From the NCBI GenBank assembly GCA_045589695.1, contig JAZNPP010000067.1, positions 1 through 64,000 of the forward strand: DNA of 64,000 nucleotides, written 5' to 3'. This DNA comes from HGM04593 sp045589695. Its GTDB lineage: Bacteria; Bacteroidota; Bacteroidia; Bacteroidales; Bacteroidaceae. The translations under genes and the position numbers were made by a program. The notes below the pieces were generated by a model, which made no database searches, was not told the origin of the DNA, and was given only the letters and a program-made list of their open reading frames with translations. This document shows, piece after piece, positions 50,788 to 59,602 of the stretch. The stretch's first letter is position 1, and each line of letters starts with the position of its first letter.

Positions 50788-52266
50788 ATGGCAGAACTTA
50801 AAGATTTGACCAAACGCAGCGAGAGCTATTCGCAATGGTATAACGATCTTGTATTGAAAGCTGACTTGGCTGAGCAGTCTCCCGTCAGAGGATGTATGGT
50901 TATAAAACCTTACGGCTATGCTATCTGGGAGAAAATCCAGCGTAACCTCGATGACATGTTCAAAGAGACGGGCCACGTAAATGCATATTTTCCTCTTCTC
51001 ATCCCGAAGTCATTCTTGAGCCGAGAGGCAGAGCATGTCGAAGGCTTCGCGAAGGAGTGCGCGGTCGTCACTCACTACCGCCTGAAGAATGCCGAAGACG
51101 GCAGCGGCGTGGTAGTAGACCCTGCGGCTAAGCTCGAAGAGGAGATGATAATCCGTCCTACATCGGAGACTATTATATGGAGTACGTACAAGAACTGGAT
51201 ACAGTCATACCGTGACCTGCCTATCATGGTCAATCAGTGGGCTAACGTAATGCGTTGGGAGATGCGTACACGCCTGTTCCTGCGTACCGCAGAATTTTTG
51301 TGGCAAGAAGGACATACAGCGCACGCTACAAGAGAAGAGGCCGAAAAAGAGGCCAAGACAATGCTGCATGTATACAACGACTTTGCCAACAACTTCATGG
51401 CATTGCCAGTTGTCATGGGCGTAAAGTCGGCCAACGAGCGATTTGCCGGAGCGCTTGACACATACACGATCGAGGGCATGATGCAGGACGGCAAGGCGCT
51501 GCAGTGCGGCACGTCTCACTTCCTCGGCCAGAATTTCGCTAAGGCATTCAACGTGCAGTTTGTGGACAAGAACAATAACCTTGAATATGTTTGGGCTACA
51601 TCATGGGGCGTTTCGACACGTCTTATGGGCGCTCTCATCATGACTCACTCCGACGACAATGGCCTTGTTCTGCCTCCGGCTCTTGCGCCGATACAGGTTG
51701 TCATCGTTCCTATCTACAAAAATGAGGAACAGCTTGACGCTATCAAGTCAAAGGTAGACCCGATGATTGCGGAACTCAAAAAGATGGGCATAACCGTAAA
51801 GTTCGACGATGCAGACAACCGTCGCCCGGGCTTCAAGTTCGCCGAATACGAGCTGAAGGGCATTCCTGTCCGTCTTGTTCTTGGCGCGCGTGACATTGAG
51901 AACGGCACTATAGAGGTTATGCGCCGTGATACCCTAACGAAGGAGACACGCTCTATCGACGGCATTGCCGGCTATGTAAAAGAGCTTCTCGACGACATTC
52001 AGCGTAACCTGCATAGCAAAGCGCTCGCTATGCGTGAGGCATGCACAAGGAATGTAGACACATACGAGGAGTTCAAGGTCGAGATTGAAAAGGGCGGTTT
52101 CATCTATGCTCACTGGGACGGCACTCCCGAGACCGAAGAGCTTATCAAGAACGAGACAAAAGCCACGATACGCTGTATTCCTATCGGCTGGGACGAGACG
52201 CCCGGCACATGCATGGTTACAGGCAAACCGTCGGCACGCCGAGTATTGTTTGCGAGAGCGTATTGA
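50788..52266 (+). CDS. proS: Prolyl-tRNA synthetase
   Basis: This 492-residue class II synthetase is the short eukaryote/archaea-like form without the bacterial editing insertion. Motif 2 is WANVMRWEMRTRLFLRTAEF, and the catalytic pieces GTSHFLGQNFAKAFNVQF and WATSWGVSTRLMGALIMTH are present; the end is the typical zinc-binding-like C-terminal domain (GTCMVTGKPSARRVLFARAY). ATG 50788 (MAELKDLTKRSESYSQWYND) is the normal start; a longer frame lies upstream over the promoter. Confidence 0.96.
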   Translation: MAELKDLTKRSESYSQWYNDLVLKADLAEQSPVRGCMVIKPYGYAIWEKIQRNLDDMFKETGHVNAYFPLLIPKSFLSREAEHVEGFAKECAVVTHYRLKNAEDGSGVVVDPAAKLEEEMIIRPTSETIIWSTYKNWIQSYRDLPIMVNQWANVMRWEMRTRLFLRTAEFLWQEGHTAHATREEAEKEAKTMLHVYNDFANNFMALPVVMGVKSANERFAGALDTYTIEGMMQDGKALQCGTSHFLGQNFAKAFNVQFVDKNNNLEYVWATSWGVSTRLMGALIMTHSDDNGLVLPPALAPIQVVIVPIYKNEEQLDAIKSKVDPMIAELKKMGITVKFDDADNRRPGFKFAEYELKGIPVRLVLGARDIENGTIEVMRRDTLTKETRSIDGIAGYVKELLDDIQRNLHSKALAMREACTRNVDTYEEFKVEIEKGGFIYAHWDGTPETEELIKNETKATIRCIPIGWDETPGTCMVTGKPSARRVLFARAY

Positions 52267-52282
52267 TTCATTAACGATATTA

Positions 52283-52307
52283 CAGGCGGGCCGGCAAAGC
52301 CCGCCTG
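52283..52307 (+). terminator. Hairpin between proS and ung
   Basis: CAGGCGGGC (52283-52291) pairs perfectly with GCCCGCCTG (52299-52307) around a 7-base loop, 17 bases after proS. The following AAATATATAATATT has no U-run, so it may be a weak terminator or an mRNA processing hairpin inside a proS-ung transcript. Confidence 0.5.
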
Positions 52308-52330
52308 AAATATATAATATTGTCAGCGAC

Positions 52331-52996
52331 ATGGATGTAAAGATAGAACAGAGCTGGAAAGAGGTTCTTAAAGAGGAGTTCGAGAAGGAGTATTTCGAAC
52401 GCCTTACAGCTTTCGTGCGTAACGAATATAAAGGGCCGACCCCGATATACCCGCCGGCAAAACTTATTTTCAACGCATTCGACCACTGCCCGTTCGACAA
52501 AGTCAAGGCAGTCATATTAGGACAGGACCCGTATCACGGTGCAGGGCAGGCTAACGGCCTCTGCTTCTCGGTAAACAAAGGGATTCAGTTCCCGCCGTCG
52601 CTGCTTAACATTTTCAAAGAGATTGAGAGCGACACAGGCACCCCGATTCCGCTTGACGGCGACCTTACCCGTTGGAGCGACCAGGGAGTACTGCTGTTGA
52701 ACGCCACGCTTACGGTACGCGCGTCACAGGCCGGCTCGCACCAGAAAAAAGGCTGGGAAGAGTTTACCGACGCCGCAATAAGAGAATTGGCGTCACGCCG
52801 CGAAAACATCGTATTCATCTTGTGGGGGAGCTATGCGCAGAAGAAAGGCGCATTCATCGACCGGAAGAGACACCTTGTGCTTACATCCCCGCACCCGTCA
52901 CCGTTGTCGGCGTATCAGGGCTTTTTCGGCAATCACCATTTCAGCCTTGCGAACGATTACCTTGCCGAACACGGAAAAGAAAGAATCGTGTGGTAA
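52331..52996 (+). CDS. ung: Uracil-DNA glycosylase
   Basis: This 221-residue family-1 enzyme removes uracil from DNA. The water-activating motif is AVILGQDPYHGAGQANGLCF; PPSLLNIFKEIESD and GVLLLNATLTVRASQAGSH follow, and the DNA-intercalating loop is LTSPHPSPLSAYQGFFG. ATG 52331 gives the normal length; the open frame upstream runs over the end of proS. It is on the same strand as proS, separated by a short hairpin, and convergent with lptD. Confidence 0.96.
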   Translation: MDVKIEQSWKEVLKEEFEKEYFERLTAFVRNEYKGPTPIYPPAKLIFNAFDHCPFDKVKAVILGQDPYHGAGQANGLCFSVNKGIQFPPSLLNIFKEIESDTGTPIPLDGDLTRWSDQGVLLLNATLTVRASQAGSHQKKGWEEFTDAAIRELASRRENIVFILWGSYAQKKGAFIDRKRHLVLTSPHPSPLSAYQGFFGNHHFSLANDYLAEHGKERIVW

Positions 52997-53007
52997 CAGC
53001 CTGTCTA

Positions 53008-55737
53008 TCAGTCATTATACCACTGAACATTCGAGCTTCTGTCGCTTCGTTTCTCAACTTTAAGGAAGTCGGCAAGCATCTGCGAGGTAGCCCTGAATGT
53101 AAAGTTAAATGATTTGTAGGGGCTCAGTACGACGCCGCACGACATCTCAAAGCAATGAAGGTCACGCGAGATGTTAAGGGTTGTCGTTGTAAGTTTCTTG
53201 TATTCAAAGTTATAACCCGAAGTAAAGTTTATACGCCAGTTGTCGGAGATGCCGATGTTGCCCGAAATGTTAAGGTTCTGCGTAAACTTATAGGGATATC
53301 TCATGTTCTTTATGTTTATCTTTGCGGCAGTATTTTCGGCCATACTGATACCGTAGGACAGCGTAAGGCTCCACGGCAGTTTGAAGGGCATGTAGCCGTC
53401 TTCGTCCACTTCGGCATTCTTGGCTTTCTTTTTCGTGGAGTCTCTGAATGAACCGCCTTTGTCGTTTTCATTCTTCTCTTCCGTTCCGGCGTTCTCGCCC
53501 TCTTCTTCGTCCCCCTCGTCATCTCTGTCTTTCTTGAATTTGTTGAAGAAGTTCTTCAACTTATCCCATGACTTGTTATTGAATGTATACGAAAGATTCT
53601 GGCTCATGCCCTGGAAGCGGCCGAAACGGCCGTACGACCATTCGGTACGTTCGCCGACAACGACCTGTCCTCTGTCGTTGAAAGTATATGCGTACGTAGC
53701 CCATGTGGCATTGAAACTGAATGTATAGTTCTTGGTGAGCTTGAGCCTCAAGCGGGTAGAGAGGTTGCTCCACGGACGCACCTTTGCCGCAAGGTTGTAC
53801 GACAGCGAAGCTCCGAGTTCGTCGATTATGCTGATTTTCTTTAAAGAGTCATTCTTGGTACGCCACTTCATTTCGACGTTATTGCTCACGCTTAAAGAGA
53901 TGCTTCCGGTCTCTCCTTTAGAAGGTATGCCGTACAAGGCGCCTTGATAGGGAGAGTATTCCACGGTACGGGCCTCGCCGTTCTCGTCGGTATATACATA
54001 GGTATCGTAGTAACCGAAGAACTCGTTTCCGAAGTCCGGGGCATACGTAAACGAGACAGACGGCTTGAAGACATGACGTACCGTGTGTATTCTGCTCTTT
54101 TTCATGAAGCCTGCCGGCTTGTAGAAACCGTACAAGGTTGTATTGGCCGACACTGCGGCGTTAAAGTTATACACACGATGAAAGCCGTGTATAGTATCTC
54201 TTACCACCCGGTTCGTAGCCTCGTCCCAGCCTTGATTTACCTTCTTGAAATACCAGCGCTCGGTATAATTGAAGCTCGGCGTTATGTTTATGTGGTTAAA
54301 CAGCTGGAACGTCGCATTTATCGGGATATAATGTTTCACGCCGTTCCTCCAGTCGTCGATGAGGTTGGTTTTTAAAATTTTGTCCTCTTTTGCAGTCACG
54401 CTGTTGCTTATCTGTCCGCTGTAGGATAGAGAGATTTTTTCGTACCACCGTTCGTCGCCGGCACGTTTCTTACGTTTGAACGGATATTTCTTCGACAGCG
54501 ACACGTTCAATGTAGGCAGCGTCAATGCAATAGTCGAATCCTTCACGTTCTGCGAGATATTCATTGTCGCGGACAGAGAGAGGCCGATGCTTGGGAAGTT
54601 ATGCGAAAAACTTATGCTCGAAGTCCTCACGCTCTGCGAGTTGAGCGCAGGGTTATAAAGACTGTTAAGGTTGGCGCGTTCATAATTCGAGGTCGCGAAA
54701 TTCACGCTTGCCGAGAAGTTCGTATTAGGCATGGCCTTAGGGTCTTGTCTGTGGCTCCATTGTACCCTGAAGTTCTTTCCTACAGCATAGTCGGGCAAGC
54801 CCTTTTCCCCGTTCTTGGTAACAAGATAACTTAGGCTGAAATTACCCGACAGCTTATAGCGCTTAGCGTATGTCGATGCGGCATTCACGCCCCATGAGCC
54901 CTTTGTAAATATTTCTCCCGTAAGACGCAGGTCGAACTTGTCGCTTATGGCGAAATAATAACCGCCGTCACGCAGATAAAAACCTCGTTCAGTCTCGTCA
55001 CCGTACGACGGCATGATAAAACCGGACGAGTACTCTTCGGTAAAAGGGAAAAAACCGAACGGCAGAGCCAGCGGCAACGGCACATCCTCTACAACAAGAT
55101 ACAACGGACCGGATACGACATCCTTTTGCGGACGTATTTTGGCACGGGTAAGCTTTATGTAGAAATGGGGATGCTCGGCGTCACATGTGGTGTATTTTCC
55201 GTCTTGCGAATAGAAGATATCCGACGAGTCTTTCTTCGCTTTGCCGCCCATCAGGAAACCGTCGCCCTGCTGGGTATACACGTTGTTTATGAAGCCCTTT
55301 TTGGTTTTGAAGTTATATGTCATGCGGTCCGATTCATACGGCGTATTGCCGTCTTTGAAAATCGGCAGACCGGTCACATAACCTGTAGAGTCGGCTGTTC
55401 CTACAGCATGCACCACGCTGCTGTCCATGTTCATGGTTATTTTACTTGCGGTAAGCTCGATGTTTTCGTAATTGACCTTACCGTCGCCGTAGAGATAGGC
55501 GTTTCCGCCACGTGACCACACCATTGAGTCCTTGCACTCATAATAGACAGGCGCGTTCAGAAACTCCTTTTTTTCGGCCTTTACGCTGTCGGAAACGGTA
55601 CTGTCAGAAGCGACAGAATCGTTCAAGGCGAAATTCCTGTTCAAAGACAACGGCAATACGCCGGCTTTGGCAGGCAACGCAAACGCTATTACCGCCAAAA
55701 GGAGCATTATTGTTATCTTAACAGAAATATTGTTCAT
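53008..55737 (-). CDS. lptD: LPS assembly outer-membrane protein LptD
   Basis: This 909-residue protein forms the outer-membrane LPS translocon. After a signal peptide (about 1-25) the N-terminal beta-taco domain reads APVYYECKDSMVWSRGGNAY, GKVNYENIELTASKITMNM and YESDRMTYNFKTKKGFINNV. The barrel begins with LALPFGFFPFTEEYSSGFIM. Length and layout suit the long Bacteroidota version. An acidic, Lys/Glu/Asp-rich insert of about 50 residues (about 728-780) interrupts the barrel near its end and may be a surface or periplasmic loop. Only 11 bases separate it from the convergent ung gene. Confidence 0.91.
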   Translation of the reverse strand: MNNISVKITIMLLLAVIAFALPAKAGVLPLSLNRNFALNDSVASDSTVSDSVKAEKKEFLNAPVYYECKDSMVWSRGGNAYLYGDGKVNYENIELTASKITMNMDSSVVHAVGTADSTGYVTGLPIFKDGNTPYESDRMTYNFKTKKGFINNVYTQQGDGFLMGGKAKKDSSDIFYSQDGKYTTCDAEHPHFYIKLTRAKIRPQKDVVSGPLYLVVEDVPLPLALPFGFFPFTEEYSSGFIMPSYGDETERGFYLRDGGYYFAISDKFDLRLTGEIFTKGSWGVNAASTYAKRYKLSGNFSLSYLVTKNGEKGLPDYAVGKNFRVQWSHRQDPKAMPNTNFSASVNFATSNYERANLNSLYNPALNSQSVRTSSISFSHNFPSIGLSLSATMNISQNVKDSTIALTLPTLNVSLSKKYPFKRKKRAGDERWYEKISLSYSGQISNSVTAKEDKILKTNLIDDWRNGVKHYIPINATFQLFNHINITPSFNYTERWYFKKVNQGWDEATNRVVRDTIHGFHRVYNFNAAVSANTTLYGFYKPAGFMKKSRIHTVRHVFKPSVSFTYAPDFGNEFFGYYDTYVYTDENGEARTVEYSPYQGALYGIPSKGETGSISLSVSNNVEMKWRTKNDSLKKISIIDELGASLSYNLAAKVRPWSNLSTRLRLKLTKNYTFSFNATWATYAYTFNDRGQVVVGERTEWSYGRFGRFQGMSQNLSYTFNNKSWDKLKNFFNKFKKDRDDEGDEEEGENAGTEEKNENDKGGSFRDSTKKKAKNAEVDEDGYMPFKLPWSLTLSYGISMAENTAAKINIKNMRYPYKFTQNLNISGNIGISDNWRINFTSGYNFEYKKLTTTTLNISRDLHCFEMSCGVVLSPYKSFNFTFRATSQMLADFLKVEKRSDRSSNVQWYND

Positions 55738-55833
55738 CCGATACGTTCAAAAAACAACTTGCCGGCACATTAAGCACGACTTAAATTAAGCGAACATGAT
55801 TTTTCTCTAAAGCTACATAATATTCGCAATTTG

Positions 55834-55841
55834 CAAAAATA
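55834..55841 (-). promoter_or_regulatory. Possible -7 element of lptD
   Basis: On the minus strand TATTTTTG matches TAnnTTTG, 97 bases upstream of the ATG. No standard -33 box. Confidence 0.4.
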
Positions 55842-55872
55842 GTAAAATAAAGGACTATTTTTCCGAAATTAA

Positions 55873-55899
55873 GATAAAAAAGCACTCTAAAAGAGTGCT
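55873..55899 (-). terminator. Rho-independent terminator of the HD-domain gene
   Basis: AGCACTCT and AGAGTGCT (55881-55888 with 55892-55899) form an 8-bp stem with a 3-base loop, followed on the minus strand by a T-run. It lies 20 bases after the stop of the gene ending at 55920. Confidence 0.82.
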
Positions 55900-55919
55900 C
55901 TTTAACAACAATTATTCAA

Positions 55920-56459
55920 TTACATGAAAAGCGTTGCCCAATATTTCACCTTTTCGGCCGATTCATCCGATATTTTCCGCATGCTTTCCACCACCTGCTC
56001 CAACGTTCTCGGAACATGCAGATGCTTGGTTTTTGAGTAGAATTTGTCGGCAAAACAGATGAGCTGCTCCTCAAGCGTTTCCGGCAGAAAATCCCTTGCG
56101 GGCAAATTCCAGCCGTTAGTTTCTATCTGTGACTTAAGGATTCCTGTTCCTGTATGACGTTCGCACACTCTCGCATGGCGTTCGTAGCCTAAAGAGCGCA
56201 ACAGTTCTGCGCCGAGATACCCGTGACAAAGGTAATGTTCCTTGCCATAGCAGAATATACGGGGTGCGTCGGTAAGAAAAATGCCGACATCGTGAAGCAT
56301 GGCCGCCTCCTTTATGAACTGCATATCCATATTGAGTTCGGGATGCTTTGCAGCAAGTTCAACAGCCAGTTCCGTAACCTTTTCGGCATGTACCATATAT
56401 ATAGTCCCCAGCTCACTGCCGCAAGGATAGTAACGGTCGATTATTTCATACACATTCAT
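55920..56459 (-). CDS. HD-domain phosphohydrolase
   Basis: This 179-residue soluble protein has an HD metal-binding core: an opening His in MVHAEKVTELAVELA, the HD pair in KEAAMLHDVGIFLTD, further His residues in HYLCHGYLGAELLRSLG and VCERHTGTG, and a final Asp in ICFADKFYSKTK. HD proteins hydrolyse nucleotides or phosphate esters; the exact substrate cannot be read. Length is typical of YedJ-like members. It is a single gene with its own promoter and terminator. Confidence 0.88.
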   Translation of the reverse strand: MNVYEIIDRYYPCGSELGTIYMVHAEKVTELAVELAAKHPELNMDMQFIKEAAMLHDVGIFLTDAPRIFCYGKEHYLCHGYLGAELLRSLGYERHARVCERHTGTGILKSQIETNGWNLPARDFLPETLEEQLICFADKFYSKTKHLHVPRTLEQVVESMRKISDESAEKVKYWATLFM

Positions 56460-56501
56460 AAGAAATATTTTACAGAATCAATTATATGATTCAATTTTTC
56501 A

Positions 56502-56532
56502 CGAAGATAATAAAAAGAGAACGCAATAGCAA
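56502..56532 (-). promoter_or_regulatory. Promoter of the HD-domain gene
   Basis: On the minus strand TTG (56532-56530) is followed after exactly 20 bases by TATCTTCG (56509-56502). The ATG lies 42 bases downstream. Confidence 0.68.
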
Positions 56533-56614
56533 CACATCAAAAAGCCTGTTACACATATATTATTAAAGTTCATACAATTATATGTGAATTTATTTTATTT
56601 ATAAATCTTTTCTT

Positions 56615-56622
56615 TATCTTTG
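56615..56622 (+). promoter_or_regulatory. -7 promoter element of the VTC-DUF4956 operon
   Basis: TATCTTTG matches TAnnTTTG and lies 59 bases before the first ATG. The -33 region (56587-56600) is T-rich without a clean TTTG. It should drive all five genes to 61260, which have gaps of 12 bases or less. Confidence 0.55.
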
Positions 56623-56681
56623 CAATAATTACGGCAATGCCGCCTTCCGGCACATCATAGCGCCAACAAAATGAGACACAT

Positions 56682-57449
56682 ATGGACAACGGCATAGCAG
56701 AAAAGGCACAAATGCTGCCTCCAATAACTCTACAGGAGATGTCGGGTATCAAACTGATGAACCGCACTGACACTAAATTCGTTGCGACCGCCGAGCAGTT
56801 GCACGCTTTTCTCGTCGCCGTACGTGGCAAGTACTTTATCCAGGACATCAACGGTAAACGTATCGCTTCATACCACACGACCTACTTCGACACCGAGGAC
56901 TACCAGATGTACAACATGCACCATTGCGGCAGGACTACACGTGAAAAAATAAGGGTAAGAACCTACCTCGACAGCGAAGACACGTTCTTTGAGATAAAGA
57001 ACAAGAACAATCACGGACGCACAAAGAAAAAAAGAATAGCCATCCAAGGGCACGACACTGTCGGCAAAGAACAGGACAGCATTATCCCATTCATGGAGAA
57101 ACACGCATGGTACGAGATTAATGAGATAGAGCCTGTCATCGAGAACTGGTTCAACAGAATAACTTTAGTGAACTACGCAAAGACCGAAAGACTCACGATT
57201 GACTTCAACCTCAGATTCCACCACATTAAAAGCGACGGACGCGACAAGCTGGACAGAGTAGCGATTATCGAGCTGAAACGTGACGGCAACGTCCCATCGC
57301 CGGCTTTGGAGATTCTAAGGGAACTGCGTATCAAGCGTTCAGGATTCAGCAAATACTGCATAGGCAGCGCTTTGACGAACAAAACGCTGAAACGCAATAA
57401 CTTCAAAGAGAGGCTTGTAATGATAAACAAAATAGAATACAAACCATAA
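56682..57449 (+). CDS. VTC-domain protein (polyphosphate polymerase-like)
   Basis: This 255-residue protein is a triphosphate-tunnel fold of the VTC type, known in eukaryotes to build polyphosphate from ATP. Tunnel-lining basic and acidic positions are visible in MNRTDTKFVATAEQL, IASYHTTYFDTEDYQMY, REKIRVRTYLDSEDTFFEIK, NHGRTKKKRIA, LTIDFNLRFHH and AIIELKRDG. Bacterial VTC-domain proteins are known but mostly unstudied. It is followed after 10 bases by a DUF4956 membrane protein, a neighbour often seen beside VTC genes, and it heads a five-gene operon. Confidence 0.85.
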   Translation: MDNGIAEKAQMLPPITLQEMSGIKLMNRTDTKFVATAEQLHAFLVAVRGKYFIQDINGKRIASYHTTYFDTEDYQMYNMHHCGRTTREKIRVRTYLDSEDTFFEIKNKNNHGRTKKKRIAIQGHDTVGKEQDSIIPFMEKHAWYEINEIEPVIENWFNRITLVNYAKTERLTIDFNLRFHHIKSDGRDKLDRVAIIELKRDGNVPSPALEILRELRIKRSGFSKYCIGSALTNKTLKRNNFKERLVMINKIEYKP

Positions 57450-57459
57450 ATTGAGAGAC

Positions 57460-58317
57460 ATGAGAGTAATAACAGCACTTTTGTTCTTTTTCCTTAGTTT
57501 AGGAATGAATACACAAGCGAATGCACAAGGCTACGCATCAATAACTGCAGGGGCGGAGAACGCTATAATAACAGAAGTCCTGAGCAACAGTTACAACATT
57601 GATGTAGACGATGACTTCAAAGAAGAAAAGATGTCTATCGGATTTAAGGAGAAGAGATTAAGCGGCAACAAGTTCATAGACGTGCCGCATGTCAGAGACC
57701 TTCTGATAGCTTTTCTGATAAACCTTATCTCAATAATGATTGTGGTACGAGGGCTATACTATCCAAAATGCAAACGGGGAGAGTTCTTCTTTACCTACAT
57801 TCTTATTGCCATAAGCACATTCATGCTTATATATGTACTCGGCGACGTAAAACTGAAAGCGGGTATCGCTTTGGGACTATTCGCTATATTCAGCATAATC
57901 AGATACCGCACCGAACAGGTTGCGATACGAGAGATGACATACCTTTTCATCATAATAGCGATAAGCGCGATAAACGGCCTTACCGTCAGCGAGCTGAGCT
58001 ACGGCGAAGTGCTTATAATAAACGTCCTGTTCATTATTTCCATTTGGATATGCGAGAGCAAGCTCCTCATAAGCCACTACTCATACAAAGTAATCAAGTA
58101 TGACAACATAAACCTTATCGCGACCGACAAGAGGAAGGAACTTATAGCAGACCTTGAAAAGCGTACAGGCCTTAAGATTGAAAAGGTAGAAGTTGGCAGC
58201 ATAGACTTCTTAAAGGACGCAGCGATAGTAAAGATGTATTATAAAAGCAGTCAATCGAACAATTCGGTAGACACTACATTAAAAGCTCCGGTTGATGAAT
58301 ACAAACTCAAGAACTAA
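57460..58317 (+). CDS. DUF4956 membrane protein
   Basis: This 285-residue protein starts with a signal or anchor segment (MRVITALLFFFLSLGMNTQA). It then carries four hydrophobic helices between about residues 85 and 205, including LLIAFLINLISIMIVVRGLY, EFFFTYILIAISTFMLIYVL and LIINVLFIISIWICESKLL. The DUF4956 core is AGIALGLFAIFSIIRYRTEQ with VAIREMTYLF. The soluble C-terminal part resembles the cytosolic tail of such proteins. The family's function is unknown. ATG 57460 is preferred to the in-frame TTG 57451. It overlaps the next gene by 23 bases. Confidence 0.83.
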   Translation: MRVITALLFFFLSLGMNTQANAQGYASITAGAENAIITEVLSNSYNIDVDDDFKEEKMSIGFKEKRLSGNKFIDVPHVRDLLIAFLINLISIMIVVRGLYYPKCKRGEFFFTYILIAISTFMLIYVLGDVKLKAGIALGLFAIFSIIRYRTEQVAIREMTYLFIIIAISAINGLTVSELSYGEVLIINVLFIISIWICESKLLISHYSYKVIKYDNINLIATDKRKELIADLEKRTGLKIEKVEVGSIDFLKDAAIVKMYYKSSQSNNSVDTTLKAPVDEYKLKN

Positions 58318-59134
58318 AGGCCGATTGGCTGCAATAATGCTTGCGGCCATGCTTGCATGCACTTCGTTCAGCAGCATTAATGCGCAGAACAGAGGTGATG
58401 AATTCGGAATTTGGGCGACAGCCGAGTTCTCGAAGAAAGCCACTAAGAACACCAAGTTCGTTATCGACGCAGAGGTGCGTACGATAAAAGCAGTTAAAGA
58501 CGCAGAACGTATTGCTATAGGTGCGAAACTCGACTACAAGATAATCAAGTGGGTTAAAGCCAATGTAGGTTACAGTTTCATATACGGCCACAAGTTGAGC
58601 GAAACGAGCATCAAGGAAGAGATTGACGCCGAACTCGGATATTACAACAAGAACATTGACGCCGACTATTGGACTCTGCGCAACAGAGTGTATGCCACTC
58701 TCAGCGGAGAATACAAAATAGGACGTTTTGAAATTTCGTTACGCGAGCGCCTTCAGTACACGCATACCAGCTCAGCAACTATTGACGAAAAGAAAGTACG
58801 TTACGAGAAAGAAGGCGGATATAAAGGAGAATGGAAAGAAAAGGTAACAGTAGACCGTGAGTTCAAGAACGCCAAGAACGACCTCTCGCTCCGTTCACGT
58901 CTGCAAATAAAGTACGACATCCCGAAGTGCAAGATAACGCCTTTCGCATCGGTAGAGCTGTATACGCGACTCGACGAATGGAAAGGATACGACAAGTTGC
59001 GTTACCGTGCGGGCGGCACTTGGAAAATAAACAAGAAGAATTCCGTTTCGCTCTATTACCTTTACCAGGACAAGAGCGACGATGACGAGCCGAGCGGACA
59101 TGCTGTAGGCGTTGAATATTCATTAGACATCTAA
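58295..59134 (+). CDS. DUF2490 predicted outer-membrane beta-barrel
   Basis: This 279-residue protein has an N-terminal signal peptide (about residues 1-28, ending in SSINAQ). Amphipathic strands follow throughout, such as DEFGIWATAEFSKKATKNTK, FEISLRERLQYTHTSS and NKKNSVSLYYLYQDKSDDDE, ending in GHAVGVEYSLDI. DUF2490 proteins are small predicted barrels of unknown role. ATG 58295 is chosen over TTG 58292. Its overlap with the DUF4956 gene suggests coupled production and thus a shared envelope job. Confidence 0.82.
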   Translation: MNTNSRTKGRLAAIMLAAMLACTSFSSINAQNRGDEFGIWATAEFSKKATKNTKFVIDAEVRTIKAVKDAERIAIGAKLDYKIIKWVKANVGYSFIYGHKLSETSIKEEIDAELGYYNKNIDADYWTLRNRVYATLSGEYKIGRFEISLRERLQYTHTSSATIDEKKVRYEKEGGYKGEWKEKVTVDREFKNAKNDLSLRSRLQIKYDIPKCKITPFASVELYTRLDEWKGYDKLRYRAGGTWKINKKNSVSLYYLYQDKSDDDEPSGHAVGVEYSLDI

Positions 59135-59146
59135 AAAAGAAAATAT

Positions 59147-59602
59147 ATGAAGAAAATCTACACGATTATTTTATTTTTAGCCGCAGCCATACCGGCTATG
59201 GCGCAACAGATGATTGTGGAAAAAGGGAATATCAGCGAAACCATTGAATTCAGTGATTTTGAGAAAATAACATTCAATGACGTAACCGTAAATATAACCA
59301 AAACTGACGGCATAACCCTTTCGGCCGCTATGAGCGAGATAAGCAGAATACACTTCGGCGATTACAGTAATATCGACAATCTTGAGTTTGAAGCGGAAAA
59401 ACTTATTGCGTACATTTCGAACGATGCGATAGCCGTAAACTGCAATGCCGGAATTACGATTGCCGTATATGACATCACAGGCACAGAAGTCATATGCGCA
59501 CGCCAGAAGGCCGACAACGGCGCAGTAAACATTGCGCAACTGCCCAAAGGCATATATATAATAAAAGTTGATGACCGTACCGCTAAATTTGTAAAGAGAT
59601 GA
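59147..59602 (+). CDS. Small secreted protein with T9SS-type sorting-like C-terminus
   Basis: This 151-residue protein has a signal peptide (MKKIYTIILFLAAAIPAMA). The central module reads ETIEFSDFEKITFNDVTVNI and MSEISRIHFGDYSN. The tail matches the type A sorting-domain pattern: ITIAVYDITGTEVICA, then LPKGIYIIKVDDRTAKFVKR. The function is unknown; it may be a small surface-anchored adaptor. Its final ATGA overlaps the start of the next gene by 4 bases, implying coupled translation. Confidence 0.72.
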   Translation: MKKIYTIILFLAAAIPAMAQQMIVEKGNISETIEFSDFEKITFNDVTVNITKTDGITLSAAMSEISRIHFGDYSNIDNLEFEAEKLIAYISNDAIAVNCNAGITIAVYDITGTEVICARQKADNGAVNIAQLPKGIYIIKVDDRTAKFVKR

